DNA of 64,000 nucleotides from Streptomyces sp. CB02261 (GTDB lineage: Bacteria > Actinomycetota > Actinomycetes > Streptomycetales > Streptomycetaceae), in contig NZ_LIVX01000007.1 in assembly GCF_001905665.1 (NCBI RefSeq), positions 1 through 64,000 of the forward strand. Reading direction: 5' to 3'. The notes under the pieces are model-generated. The model saw only the letters and a list, made by a program, of their open reading frames with translations, was not told the DNA's origin and ran no database searches. This document shows, piece after piece, positions 36,818 through 44,505 of this stretch (its first letter is position 1; each line of letters starts with the position of its first letter). A program made the position numbers and the translations under genes.

Positions 36818-38191
36818 ATGACCGTCTCCGTCGTCCTCTTCACCGCCGACCTCCGCGTCCACGACCATCCACCGCTCCGCGCGGCGGTCGACGCGGCTGC
36901 CGAGGTCGTACCGCTGTTCGTCCGTGACCCCGCCGTGGACCGGGCCGGCTTCGCGGCACCCAACCGGCTCGCCTTCCTCGCCGACTGCCTCGCCGACCTC
37001 GACGCCCGGCTCGGGGAACGCGGCGGCCGGCTCGTCGTGCGCACCGGCGACACCGTGACCGAGGTGTGCGGAGTGGTGCGGCAGGCCGACGCCGACGAGG
37101 TCCACATGGCCGCCGGCCACTCCGCCTTCGCCCGCGCCCGGGAGGCGCGGCTGCGACGGGCCCTGGAGTCCGACGGGCGCCGGCTCTACGTGCACGACGC
37201 CGTGACCACGGTCGTGCCGCCCGGCGACATCACCCCCCAGGGCTCCGACCACTTCGCGGTCTTCACCCCGTACCTCAGGCGCTGGGTCGCCGAGCCGCTC
37301 CGCACCCCCCTCACCGCCCCCCGGAAGGTGCCGGTGCCGGCGGGACTGCGCTCCGAGCCGCTGCCGGACCGCGCCTCCCTGGCGGACGTCTCCGAGGGGC
37401 TCGCCACGGGCGGGGAGACCGAGGGACGCCGGAGGCTCGTGGCCTGGCTGTCCCGGCACGCCGACACCTACGAGGAGATCCACGACGACCTCGCGGGCGA
37501 CGCGACCTCCCGCCTCTCCCCGTACCTCCACTTCGGCGCGGTCTCGGCGACCGAGGCCGTGCACCGGGCGCGGGCCCGGGGCGGCGCGGGCGCCGAGGCC
37601 TTCGTCCGGCAACTGTGCTGGCGGGACTTCCACCAGCAGGTGCTCGCCGCGCGGCCGAGGAGCGCCGTCGAGGACTACCGGCCCCGGCACGACAACTGGC
37701 GGCGCGGCGAGGAGGCCGAGGCGGACCTGAAGGCCTGGCGGGAGGGCCGGACCGGCTACCCCGTCGTGGACGCGGCCCTGCGGCAGCTCGCCCACGAGGG
37801 CTGGATGCACAACCGGGGCCGGCTGCTCGCCGCCTCCTTCCTCGCCAAGACGCTCTACCTCGACTGGCGCGAGGGGGCCCGGCACTTCCTCGCCCTCCTC
37901 GTGGACGGCGACATCGCGAACAACCAGATGAACTGGCAGTGGGTGGCGGGGACGGGGACGGACACCCGGCCGCACCGGGTCCTCAACCCCGTCCTCCAGG
38001 GCAAGCGGTACGACCCCTCCGGCGCCTACGTCCGGCGCTGGGTGCCGGAGCTGGCGAACCTGGCGGGGCCCCTGATCCACGAGCCCTGGCGGCTGAAGGG
38101 CCTGGACCGGGCCGCGTACGACTACCCGGAACCGATCGTCGACCTCGCCGAGGGACTGAGCCGGTTCCGGCAGGCCAGGGGCAGGGACTGA
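36818..38191 (+). CDS. phr: deoxyribodipyrimidine photolyase
   Basis: This class I CPD photolyase has 457 residues. The N-terminal antenna-binding Rossmann domain starts VSVVLFTADLRVHDHPPLRA. The FAD domain contains SRLSPYLHFGAVSATEAVHR, RQLCWRDFHQQV, and VVDAALRQLAHEGWMHNRGR with NNQMNWQWVAGTGTDTRP. It repairs UV dimers using blue light. ATG36818 follows GGGAGGGG. The litS and litR genes downstream suggest it belongs to the light-induced regulon, as reported for streptomycetes. Confidence 0.95.
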   Translation: MTVSVVLFTADLRVHDHPPLRAAVDAAAEVVPLFVRDPAVDRAGFAAPNRLAFLADCLADLDARLGERGGRLVVRTGDTVTEVCGVVRQADADEVHMAAGHSAFARAREARLRRALESDGRRLYVHDAVTTVVPPGDITPQGSDHFAVFTPYLRRWVAEPLRTPLTAPRKVPVPAGLRSEPLPDRASLADVSEGLATGGETEGRRRLVAWLSRHADTYEEIHDDLAGDATSRLSPYLHFGAVSATEAVHRARARGGAGAEAFVRQLCWRDFHQQVLAARPRSAVEDYRPRHDNWRRGEEAEADLKAWREGRTGYPVVDAALRQLAHEGWMHNRGRLLAASFLAKTLYLDWREGARHFLALLVDGDIANNQMNWQWVAGTGTDTRPHRVLNPVLQGKRYDPSGAYVRRWVPELANLAGPLIHEPWRLKGLDRAAYDYPEPIVDLAEGLSRFRQARGRD

Positions 38192-38220
38192 GGACACCCC
38201 GGAGCGGGCTGCCGCACCAA

Positions 38221-38243
38221 TACGACGCACAAACGATGCGAGT
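38221..38243 (+). promoter_or_regulatory. 23-bp LitR-type site upstream of litS
   Basis: The 23 nt here (TACGACGCAC plus AAACGATGCG plus AGT) are identical to 41951-41973 upstream of litR. The core has CGCA-N7-TGCG inverted arms. TTGAGT at 38243-38248 with GACGCT 18 nt further is a weak promoter match. Two perfect copies at a sigma gene and its likely regulator point to an operator for the MerR/B12 protein. Confidence 0.7.
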
Positions 38244-38315
38244 TGAGTCACTCCCCCCGATGGCCGGACGCTGAGGGAGCCGGGAGCACGGAGCCCCGGG
38301 AGGAGGAGGACCGCC

Positions 38316-38927
38316 ATGACCGCGACCATGACCATGACCGCGCCCACGACCGCGGCCGTCAGCACCGCCGCCGTCCCCGTCCTGCCCGACGCGCTCTCCG
38401 ACGAGGAGATCGGCCGGGGGCTCGTCCGGGGCGACGAGCGCTGTCTCGCCGTCGCCCACCGACGCTGGGCCCGGCTCGTCCACACCCTCGCGGCCCGCGC
38501 GCTCGGCGACCCCCGCGAGGCCGAGGACGTCACCCAGCAGGTCTTCCTCGCCGCCTGGCGGGGCAGGGCCGGATACCACCCGGAGCGCGGCCCCGTGCCC
38601 GCCTGGCTCGTCGGCATCACCCGGCGGAAGATCGCGGACGCGCTCACCGCACGGACCCGCCGACTGGACCTCGTCGCCGCCGCGGGCGCGGCCCTCACGC
38701 CCTTCCCCGAGACCCGCGAGGGGCCCGAGCACGTCCTCGACCGGCTCGTGGTCACCCGCGAACTGGCGCGCCTGCCCCGGGTCCAGCGCGACGTGCTGAC
38801 CCTCGCGTTCTTCGGCGACCTGACACAGGTGCAGATCGCCGACCGCACCGGAATGCCCCTGGGCACGGTCAAGAGCCACGCCCGCCGGGGACTTCAGCGG
38901 ATGCGCCGCAGCCTGGACGCGGCCTGA
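38316..38927 (+). CDS. litS: ECF sigma factor, LitS-type
   Basis: The 203-residue ECF sigma factor has a Thr/Ala-rich start, region 2 LGDPREAEDVTQQVFLAAWR and region 4 LARLPRVQRDVLTLAFFGDL with GTVKSHARRGLQRMRRSL. ATG38316 follows AGGAGGAGG. There is no anti-sigma gene next to it; control appears to be by the photoreceptor-type regulator LitR through the shared 23-bp site. It is expected to transcribe phr and other light-response genes. The name is by context and similarity, not by alignment. Confidence 0.8.
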   Translation: MTATMTMTAPTTAAVSTAAVPVLPDALSDEEIGRGLVRGDERCLAVAHRRWARLVHTLAARALGDPREAEDVTQQVFLAAWRGRAGYHPERGPVPAWLVGITRRKIADALTARTRRLDLVAAAGAALTPFPETREGPEHVLDRLVVTRELARLPRVQRDVLTLAFFGDLTQVQIADRTGMPLGTVKSHARRGLQRMRRSLDAA

Positions 38928-38959
38928 CCACGGGGCCGTGCAGCCGGGCCGGACAACAC

Positions 38960-38994
38960 CCCCACCACGACGGCGACTTTCCCGTCTGGTGGGG
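38960..38994 (+). terminator. terminator after litS
   Basis: A 13-bp stem with one bulge (CCCCACCAC-GACGG with CCGTC-TGGTGGGG) is followed by TCTGTG. Confidence 0.7.
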
Positions 38995-39110
38995 TCTGTG
39001 TCTGACGAGGTGCGGAACCTGGCAGACTGCGGCCCTCACGGTCGTCTCCCCCCTCGTCATGAGCGCCCCGCTCATCCGGGGAAGCGGCAAACGACTCCTG
39101 GAGGCCCCAT

Positions 39111-39206
39111 ATGGCGAAGCGGCCCGGATACGCGGCCCACACGGCCCGCGCGAGCGGGTTCCCCCTCCCCGCGCCCCGGCGCGGGAACGGGACGGCCGCG
39201 CGATGA
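39111..39206 (+). CDS. 31-residue ORF coupled to the hydrolase
   Basis: ATG39111 has CTGGAGG 6 nt upstream, the best ribosome-binding site in this area. The frame begins MAKRPGYAAHTARASG and is Arg/Ala-rich and basic. Its TGA overlaps the hydrolase ATG (ATGA, 39203-39206). It may be a leader or small protein whose translation feeds the hydrolase start, which has no ribosome-binding site of its own. Confidence 0.5.
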   Translation: MAKRPGYAAHTARASGFPLPAPRRGNGTAAR

Positions 39207-39865
39207 CATGCCGTACCCGGCGCCGTGCCGACCCGAGCACCCCCGGCACGTCGACCCTGCTCGTCCGCAGCGGGCCGCCCGCGCCCACCGCGGCCGTGCT
39301 GCTGCTCCACGGCGGCCGCGCCGACGGGCCCGAGCCGCCGCCCGCCCTCAACCTCCCGGCGCTGCGGATGCGGCCCTTCGCCTCGGCCGTGACCCGCGCG
39401 GTCCGGGGCCGGGACGTCCTGATCGGCGAGGTGCGCTACCGCCACCGCGGCTGGAACGGCCCGCGCGCCGACGCCGCCAAGGACGCGGAGACCGCGCTCG
39501 CGGCCCTCCGCGAGCGGGCGGGTGCCGTGCCCGTCGTCCTCATCGGCCACTCCATGGGGGGCCGAGCGGCCCTCCGCGCCGCGGGCGACCCGGCGGTCCG
39601 GGGTGTCGTCGCCCTGGCGCCGTGGTGCCCCGCGGACGAGCCGGTGGACCACCTCGGCGGCCGACGCCTCTACCTCCTCCACGACGAGACCGACCGCGTC
39701 ACCTCGGCCCGCGAGTCCTGGGACTTCGTCCGCCGTGCGCGCGCGGCGGGCGCCGACGCCGTCGGCATCCCGATGCCGACCGGGGGCCACGCCATGCTCC
39801 GGTGCGCGGACCTCTGGCACCGGCGCGCGGCGGAACTCACGGCGGCACTGCTCTCGCACGGCTGA
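39203..39865 (+). CDS. alpha/beta hydrolase
   Basis: The 220-residue alpha/beta hydrolase has the oxyanion strand AAVLLLHGGRADG, nucleophile elbow VLIGHSMGGRAAL (Ser), acid YLLHDETDRVTSA (Asp) and C-terminal TGGHAMLR (His). It is probably an intracellular serine esterase or dienelactone-hydrolase-type enzyme, substrate unknown. The start is placed at ATG39203 because it overlaps the stop of the small ORF upstream; no other start has a ribosome-binding site. Confidence 0.82.
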   Translation: MTCRTRRRADPSTPGTSTLLVRSGPPAPTAAVLLLHGGRADGPEPPPALNLPALRMRPFASAVTRAVRGRDVLIGEVRYRHRGWNGPRADAAKDAETALAALRERAGAVPVVLIGHSMGGRAALRAAGDPAVRGVVALAPWCPADEPVDHLGGRRLYLLHDETDRVTSARESWDFVRRARAAGADAVGIPMPTGGHAMLRCADLWHRRAAELTAALLSHG

Positions 39866-39932
39866 GGCGGCGGGGCGGCCGACCGCCCACGCCGTAGGTG
39901 CCGGGGACGGGGGAGTAGGCCATCCTGGGGAC

Positions 39933-40724
39933 ATGGGTGCCAAGCGTGGTGAGGCCGTCCCGAAGGCCCGGTCCGGAGGCCGGAGCCCGCGCAGGGGTCT
40001 GGTCGCCCTCGTGGCCGCGGTGGTCGCGGCCGTCGCCGCGCTGGTCGGCTGCGCGGGCGGCGACGGTACGTCCACGGGAGCGCACGGCCCTGCGCCGGCG
40101 GTCCCCCCGGTCACGTCGTCGGCCCCCACGGCCGACGCCCTTCCCCCCAAACTCACGGCGGCGCCTCTTCCCGCCGCCCCCGCGCCCACGTCGACCGCTC
40201 CCTCCCCGCGGGGGCCGGTCGACGCCGAGCTGTCCATACCGTCGATCGGCGTCGAGGACCTGGACGTCGTCCCGTACGAGGGCACCACGGACGACCGCGC
40301 GGGCACCCGCATCCAGGACCGTGGCGTGGCGGCGAGTCCCTACGGCGAGCGCGGTGGCGTGGGGCCGGGCGAGGTCGGCAACTACCTGGTGACCGCCCAC
40401 CGGCTCTCGGCCGGCGGGCCCCTGCGTGAGCTGCCCTCGGTCGAGGTGGGGGACCAGGTGCGCGTCACGGCCGAGGGCACCGTCTACACCTACGAGATCG
40501 TCGAGACCCGGACCACGTCCTTCCGCTCGGCCCGCTCGCTCGCCGAACAGCGGGCCGCCGTGCCGGGCGAACCCGGCGAGAAGCCCACCCGGGCCATGAT
40601 CACGCTCTCCACCTGCGCGACGCCGGAGGACGACGCGGCGGGCAACTTCTGGCGGGACGCCCAGGGCAACCCCGAGCACCGCATCGACAAGATCGGCGTC
40701 CTGACCTCGACCCGCCCGGCGTGA
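39933..40724 (+). CDS. class E/F-type sortase with lipoprotein signal
   Basis: The 263-residue sortase has an N-terminal hydrophobic segment RGLVALVAAVVAAVAALVGC ending in a lipobox-like LVGC, a 60-residue Pro/Ala/Thr linker, and the sortase barrel with SIPSIGVEDLDVVPYEG, catalytic His in VTAHRLSAGG, Cys in TLSTCAT and Arg in PEHRIDKIG. It should join a sorted surface protein to peptidoglycan or lipid II. No LPxTG-type substrate is coded nearby. The lipobox is unusual, since most sortases use a plain transmembrane anchor. Confidence 0.85.
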   Translation: MGAKRGEAVPKARSGGRSPRRGLVALVAAVVAAVAALVGCAGGDGTSTGAHGPAPAVPPVTSSAPTADALPPKLTAAPLPAAPAPTSTAPSPRGPVDAELSIPSIGVEDLDVVPYEGTTDDRAGTRIQDRGVAASPYGERGGVGPGEVGNYLVTAHRLSAGGPLRELPSVEVGDQVRVTAEGTVYTYEIVETRTTSFRSARSLAEQRAAVPGEPGEKPTRAMITLSTCATPEDDAAGNFWRDAQGNPEHRIDKIGVLTSTRPA

Positions 40725-40752
40725 GAACGTACGCCGACGCGCGACGGCCCTC

Positions 40753-41940
40753 TCAGCCGGCCTGCGGTGCCGGTGCCTCCGCGTAGAGCCGCGAGAGGCC
40801 GTCGAGCGCCTCCCGCAGACCGCCGGGACGCAGCATGCCCGGCGGTACGGCGCGGCCCGCCCACCCCGGTCCCGCGAGCATCACCAGAGGGTGCGTCCGT
40901 GCCCCCTTGACGCCGAAGGAACTCGCCGCGACGTGCTGGGCCAGGGCGTGGTTCGCGGTCGAGCGGGCCTGGGACCACAGCACCACCGCGGCCGGGCCCG
41001 TGCGCCGGACGGCGGCGTCGAGCGCCTCGGCGGGGACGGCCGCGCCGAACATGCGGCTGGGCACACCGCGTTCGGCGAGGCCCGCGGCCAGCGCCTCCAA
41101 CGGCAGGGTGTGCTGCTCGGCGGGAACGCACGCGAGGAGGACCGGGGCCATGGCGACGGGGCCGGTGGCCGCGACCACCTGCCGGAGCGCGGTCGACACG
41201 TGCCAGGACAGCAGGTGCTCCACCTCCACGTAACGGTCTCCGGAGGACTCCCACTTGCGTCCCACCGCGTGCAGGGTCGGGGCCATCACCTCCTCCCACG
41301 CGGTGACGAGGCCGTGGTCCGCCACGACGTCCCGGAGCAGGGAGTCGAGGGTGGGCCCGTCGAGCCGCACGGCGGCGCGGGCCAGGCCGCGGCACTCCAG
41401 GCGCACATCACCGAGGGGAAGACCGTTGCCCGATCCCGGCTGTCGCGCCGAGGTGCGGGGAGCAGGTGCGCCCGTCCCGCCGGGCCCCACCGCGCTCGGT
41501 CCCGGTCCGCCGTGCCCCGGGCCGTTCTGTCCAGGGTCGATCGGTCCCGGGTCGCTCGGTCCGGGACCGCCCCGCGCCGGTCCGCCGGGGCCCGGCCCGC
41601 CCGGCCCCTGCCCGTTCCGCCCGGGGGCGTCCGGCCCGGGCAGGTCGGGGTACGGGGCCGGGATCCTGGCCCGCGTCTCGGCGCCGTCGCCCGCGCCGGG
41701 GCGCGCGCGTGCGGTCCGGGCCGCTCGCGCGGCCTCGGCGGGAGGGACTCCGGAGGCCGTCAGCCGGCACATCTCCTCCAGCATGGCGACGTCGCCCGGG
41801 GCCCAGCGCCGGTGACGTCCGCCGACCCGGGCCTCGGGACCGATGCCGTACCGCTGGTCCCATGAGCGCAGGGTGGTCGGCGACACCCCGAGGCGCCGGG
41901 CGACCGCGCCGGTGGTGAGGGCGTGCTCCGTGTCGGACAT
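40753..41940 (-). CDS. litR: MerR family B12-binding photoreceptor-type regulator LitR/CarH
   Basis: The 395-residue regulator has three parts. Residues 8-75 are a MerR HTH (LTTGAVARRLGVSPTTLRSW). A long Gly/Pro low-complexity linker covers about 95-165. Then comes a CarH-type cobalamin domain: W230, E241-H242 and the lower-axial His candidate H277 in PAEQHTLP. Family members bind adenosylcobalamin, repress in the dark and release on light. The W-to-EH spacing is one residue longer than the Wx9EH I recall. Convergent with the sortase gene; the 23-bp site lies 10 nt above ATG41940. Confidence 0.85.
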   Translation of the reverse strand: MSDTEHALTTGAVARRLGVSPTTLRSWDQRYGIGPEARVGGRHRRWAPGDVAMLEEMCRLTASGVPPAEAARAARTARARPGAGDGAETRARIPAPYPDLPGPDAPGRNGQGPGGPGPGGPARGGPGPSDPGPIDPGQNGPGHGGPGPSAVGPGGTGAPAPRTSARQPGSGNGLPLGDVRLECRGLARAAVRLDGPTLDSLLRDVVADHGLVTAWEEVMAPTLHAVGRKWESSGDRYVEVEHLLSWHVSTALRQVVAATGPVAMAPVLLACVPAEQHTLPLEALAAGLAERGVPSRMFGAAVPAEALDAAVRRTGPAAVVLWSQARSTANHALAQHVAASSFGVKGARTHPLVMLAGPGWAGRAVPPGMLRPGGLREALDGLSRLYAEAPAPQAG

Positions 41941-41950
41941 GCCTCCAGCG

Positions 41951-41973
41951 TACGACGCACAAACGATGCGAGT
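41951..41973 (-). promoter_or_regulatory. 23-bp LitR-type site upstream of litR
   Basis: This is identical in all 23 nt to 38221-38243 and lies in the opposite orientation relative to litR compared with litS. On the minus strand it runs directly into TACGCT-GGAGGC-ATG, so it covers the litR promoter, predicting autoregulation. Confidence 0.7.
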
Positions 41974-42035
41974 CGGGTGGAGGGGGTTCCCCGGTCCTCA
42001 GTCCGGGAGGGATTACCCGTTCCCGGTCGCCGCTG

Positions 42036-42740
42036 TCAGGCGACCGGCGTGCCGGAACGTTCGGCGGCGAGCAGGCCCTCGCACGCCTCCCTCGTCGCCC
42101 GGTGCACCGCGCGGGCGAGCCGCGCGCCCCAGAGGGAGCGCGGACCGGCGAACGGCTCGGCCTCGGTCCCGGCCGGGGCGGGGGCGGCCACGCAGACGGC
42201 GTCCGTCGGCGTGCCGGAGGCGTCGGCCCCGAGTTCGACGAGGGCCTGGGTCTTCGCCTCGGTGGCGGTGGCGACCGCGTTCACGAGCGCGGCGTCCGTG
42301 AGGGCCACGGGCAGCGACACGACGATGTTGATCGTCCCCGGGCGCTGAGCGGCGACGCCGCCGCTTCCCGGCACCGCGGCCCAGCCCCGTACCCCGATCC
42401 CGGCGGTGACCACGGCCTGGACGCCGCCGTCCTCGGCATGACGCCGGTCCGTGACGGAGGCCGCCGTCATCAGCCCCACGCCGGCGCCGGTGAGTCCCGC
42501 GTCCGAAGCCAGGTCGCGAAGGTGTGCCACGGGGTCACGCCGGTCGTAGCCGGGCGGGACCTGGGCGTTGAGCACCCACTCCCGCGCGCCGATGCCTCCA
42601 CCGAGCACGGCACTCGACACCATGCGGACGCCCGGCCCGGGAGCCCACACCAGGAGCGGCCACTCCCGGCCCCCCTCGACATGCGAGCGCAGAGCGGCGT
42701 GCGCGAGAGAAGTGCTGGTGAGGAGGGTTCGCGAAGGCAC
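42036..42740 (-). CDS. cbiZ: adenosylcobinamide amidohydrolase CbiZ
   Basis: The 234-residue protein has the CbiZ signatures VSSAVLGGGIGAREWVLNAQ, GLMTAASVTDRR and TAGIGVRGWA. CbiZ removes the aminopropanol side chain of adenosylcobinamide, giving adenosylcobyric acid for salvage into cobamides. The leaderless-type GTG42740 follows TAGGGT (minus strand 42751-42746) by 5 nt. It is directly upstream of, and codirectional with, the B12-binding litR, which suggests cofactor supply for the photoreceptor. Confidence 0.85.
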   Translation of the reverse strand: MPSRTLLTSTSLAHAALRSHVEGGREWPLLVWAPGPGVRMVSSAVLGGGIGAREWVLNAQVPPGYDRRDPVAHLRDLASDAGLTGAGVGLMTAASVTDRRHAEDGGVQAVVTAGIGVRGWAAVPGSGGVAAQRPGTINIVVSLPVALTDAALVNAVATATEAKTQALVELGADASGTPTDAVCVAAPAPAGTEAEPFAGPRSLWGARLARAVHRATREACEGLLAAERSGTPVA

Positions 42741-42953
42741 GCCACACCCTAACGCGAGGGCTCTTCTCACTCGAACGGGTGAAAGACCCATCCGGATGGC
42801 CGCGGGCTCCGAAACACCCACGACAACAGGGCCGCGGTGGGGAGTTCCCCGCGGTGGCCCGAACGCGTCACCGCACTCCCGGCCGGGGTGGTCGTGCCGT
42901 TCCTCCCACCGTGCGTTCTCGCTCGCGCACTCGATACAAGGGGTCATCTCCTC

Positions 42954-43604
42954 ATGAACGCTCTTCGCCTCCGCCGCGCCGCCGTCGCCGTGGCAGCAGC
43001 GGTCGCACTGCCCTTCTCCCTGGCCGCCTGCTCGGACTCCGGCTCGGACACCGCGTCCGAGGCGGGTTCCGAGGTCTCGTCCTCGTCGCCGCGGGAGAAC
43101 GCGCCCTCGACCGGCACGGACATGGCCGCCGACAGCCCCTTCGGCCCGGCCTGTGCCTCGGTGCCGAAGGACGGCGCCGGCTCCTTCGACGGCATGGCGA
43201 AGGACCCGGTCGCCACGGCCGCCTCCAACAACCCGGCGCTGTCCACGCTGGTGGCCGCGGTCAAGCAGGCCGGCCTGGTGGACACCCTCAACACCGCGCA
43301 GAACATCACGGTGTTCGCGCCCACGAACGACGCCTTCGCGAAGATCCCCAAGGCCGACCTGGACAAGGTGCTGGCCGACAAGGAGCAGCTCACCAAGATC
43401 CTCACCTACCACGTGGTGGGCCAGAAGCTGACGCCCGAACAGCTGGAGGACGGCTCCTTCGAGACGCTCCAGAAGGGCACGCTGACCACGAAGGGTGCGG
43501 ACGAGGCGTACACCGTCAACGACTCCTCGAAGGTCGTCTGCGGCAACGTCCCCACGGCCAACGCCACCGTGTACATCGTCGACACCGTCCTGATGCCCAA
43601 GTAG
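42954..43604 (+). CDS. fasciclin domain lipoprotein
   Basis: The 216-residue exported lipoprotein has signal peptide RLRRAAVAVAAAVALPFSLA with lipobox LAAC, a Ser/Gly linker, and one FAS1 domain (LSTLVAAVKQAGLVDTLN, NITVFAPTNDAFAKIP, ILTYHVVGQKLTPEQLEDG, ATVYIVDTVLMP). FAS1 domains mediate adhesion or protein contacts. It is monocistronic with a perfect terminator and divergent from cbiZ. The function in Streptomyces is unknown. Confidence 0.92.
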   Translation: MNALRLRRAAVAVAAAVALPFSLAACSDSGSDTASEAGSEVSSSSPRENAPSTGTDMAADSPFGPACASVPKDGAGSFDGMAKDPVATAASNNPALSTLVAAVKQAGLVDTLNTAQNITVFAPTNDAFAKIPKADLDKVLADKEQLTKILTYHVVGQKLTPEQLEDGSFETLQKGTLTTKGADEAYTVNDSSKVVCGNVPTANATVYIVDTVLMPK

Positions 43605-43640
43605 GGGCGAGCCGGGGGAACCGGATCCGGTAAAGGGGAG

Positions 43641-43678
43641 GCGGGGCCCGTCACGTGACACCACGTGACGGGCCCCGC
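43641..43678 (+). terminator. terminator after the fasciclin gene
   Basis: A perfect 17-bp stem (43641-43657 with 43662-43678, loop ACAC). There is no U tract, but it is very stable. Confidence 0.8.
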
Positions 43679-43785
43679 CGCGTGCGTGGCTCGTACGGGT
43701 GACGCGTTTCCCCCGCACGTGCGCATCGGCGGTCCAGCGGGGTGAGGTCGCGTGCCGTCCGTGGCCCCGGCCCCGTTCCCCTGGT

Positions 43786-44229
43786 GTGAGTACCGCAAGC
43801 AACCTTCCGATACTGACCGCCCCTTCCACCCCCTCCGCCCCGTCGGGCGCCGGACCGCTGGACCAGGGTGCGGACTCCGCACCCTGCGCCATAAGCGTCC
43901 GTTCCTGCACCACTCCCGACGCGGAGACCCTGCGGGTCGAACTCCACGGTGAGGTCGACCACCACAGCGCGGGGCCGTTGAGGGTGATGCTGGCCGTCGC
44001 GCCCGCCCACGGCTACCACCGGCTCGTCCTCGACACCTCGCGTGTCACCTTCGCGGACTCCGCCCTTCTGCGGATCCTCACGGACTGGACGGACCGGGGC
44101 CGGAAACTGCGGCTGACCGGCGTCACCCCGGCGATGGAACGGCTGCGCGCAGCCGCCTGGGGCGCCTCCCCACCCACCTCGCGCCGACGCGCCCGTCCCG
44201 GAAAGGAGTACGCGGGGGAGGGAGTGTGA
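43786..44229 (+). CDS. STAS domain protein (anti-sigma factor antagonist type)
   Basis: The 147-residue STAS protein has a 40-residue N-tail and then LRVELHGEVDHHSAGPLRVM, HRLVLDTSRVTFADSALLRI with the phosphorylatable Ser in the ADS motif, and GRKLRLTGVTPAMERL. It likely binds an anti-sigma kinase of the SpoIIAB/RsbW type encoded elsewhere. Its stop overlaps the start of a tiny membrane protein (GTGA at 44226). GTG43786 has no strong ribosome-binding site; later starts are possible. Confidence 0.85.
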   Translation: MSTASNLPILTAPSTPSAPSGAGPLDQGADSAPCAISVRSCTTPDAETLRVELHGEVDHHSAGPLRVMLAVAPAHGYHRLVLDTSRVTFADSALLRILTDWTDRGRKLRLTGVTPAMERLRAAAWGASPPTSRRRARPGKEYAGEGV

Positions 44230-44339
44230 CCTTCTCGCTCCTCGTCCTCGTCCCGCTGTTCCTCGCGGTGGCCCTGCTGCCCCGTCAGCGACCCGAACGC
44301 CCCCGGCACCGCCGGATCGGCACCTGGGAGCGGGGGTGA
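44226..44339 (+). CDS. 37-residue single-pass membrane protein
   Basis: GTG44226 overlaps the STAS stop. The product begins MTFSLLVLVPLFLAVALLP, one transmembrane helix, followed by an Arg/Pro-rich cytoplasmic tail ending RIGTWERG. GGGGGAGGGA lies just upstream as a ribosome-binding site. Coupling suggests that it localises or stabilises the STAS protein at the membrane; that is inference. Confidence 0.6.
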   Translation: MTFSLLVLVPLFLAVALLPRQRPERPRHRRIGTWERG

Positions 44340-44505
44340 TCCGGGGACGAGCCGCAGGATGACGCCCGCCCTCCCGTGAACGCCGGGGCCGTGCCGGTCA
44401 GGACCGCAGTGGACCTGCCCGGTGCGGCCCCGGCGGCCTTCCGGGCGGGGCCGGCTCCGTCGACGCGTCCCGCTTCCGGGGGAGTCGTACGGTCACACTT
44501 ACGAG

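Noticed and set aside
38927..39110. Upstream in-frame extension of the hydrolase through the litS region
   Set aside because: It would run over the litS gene and its terminator in another frame and gives Arg/Pro-rich sequence; start at 39203 fits coupling.
42760..42785. TCGAAC half sites (also near 50892) considered as LexA boxes
   Set aside because: Only half sites; no inverted partner at the right spacing, and neighbouring genes are not DNA-damage genes.
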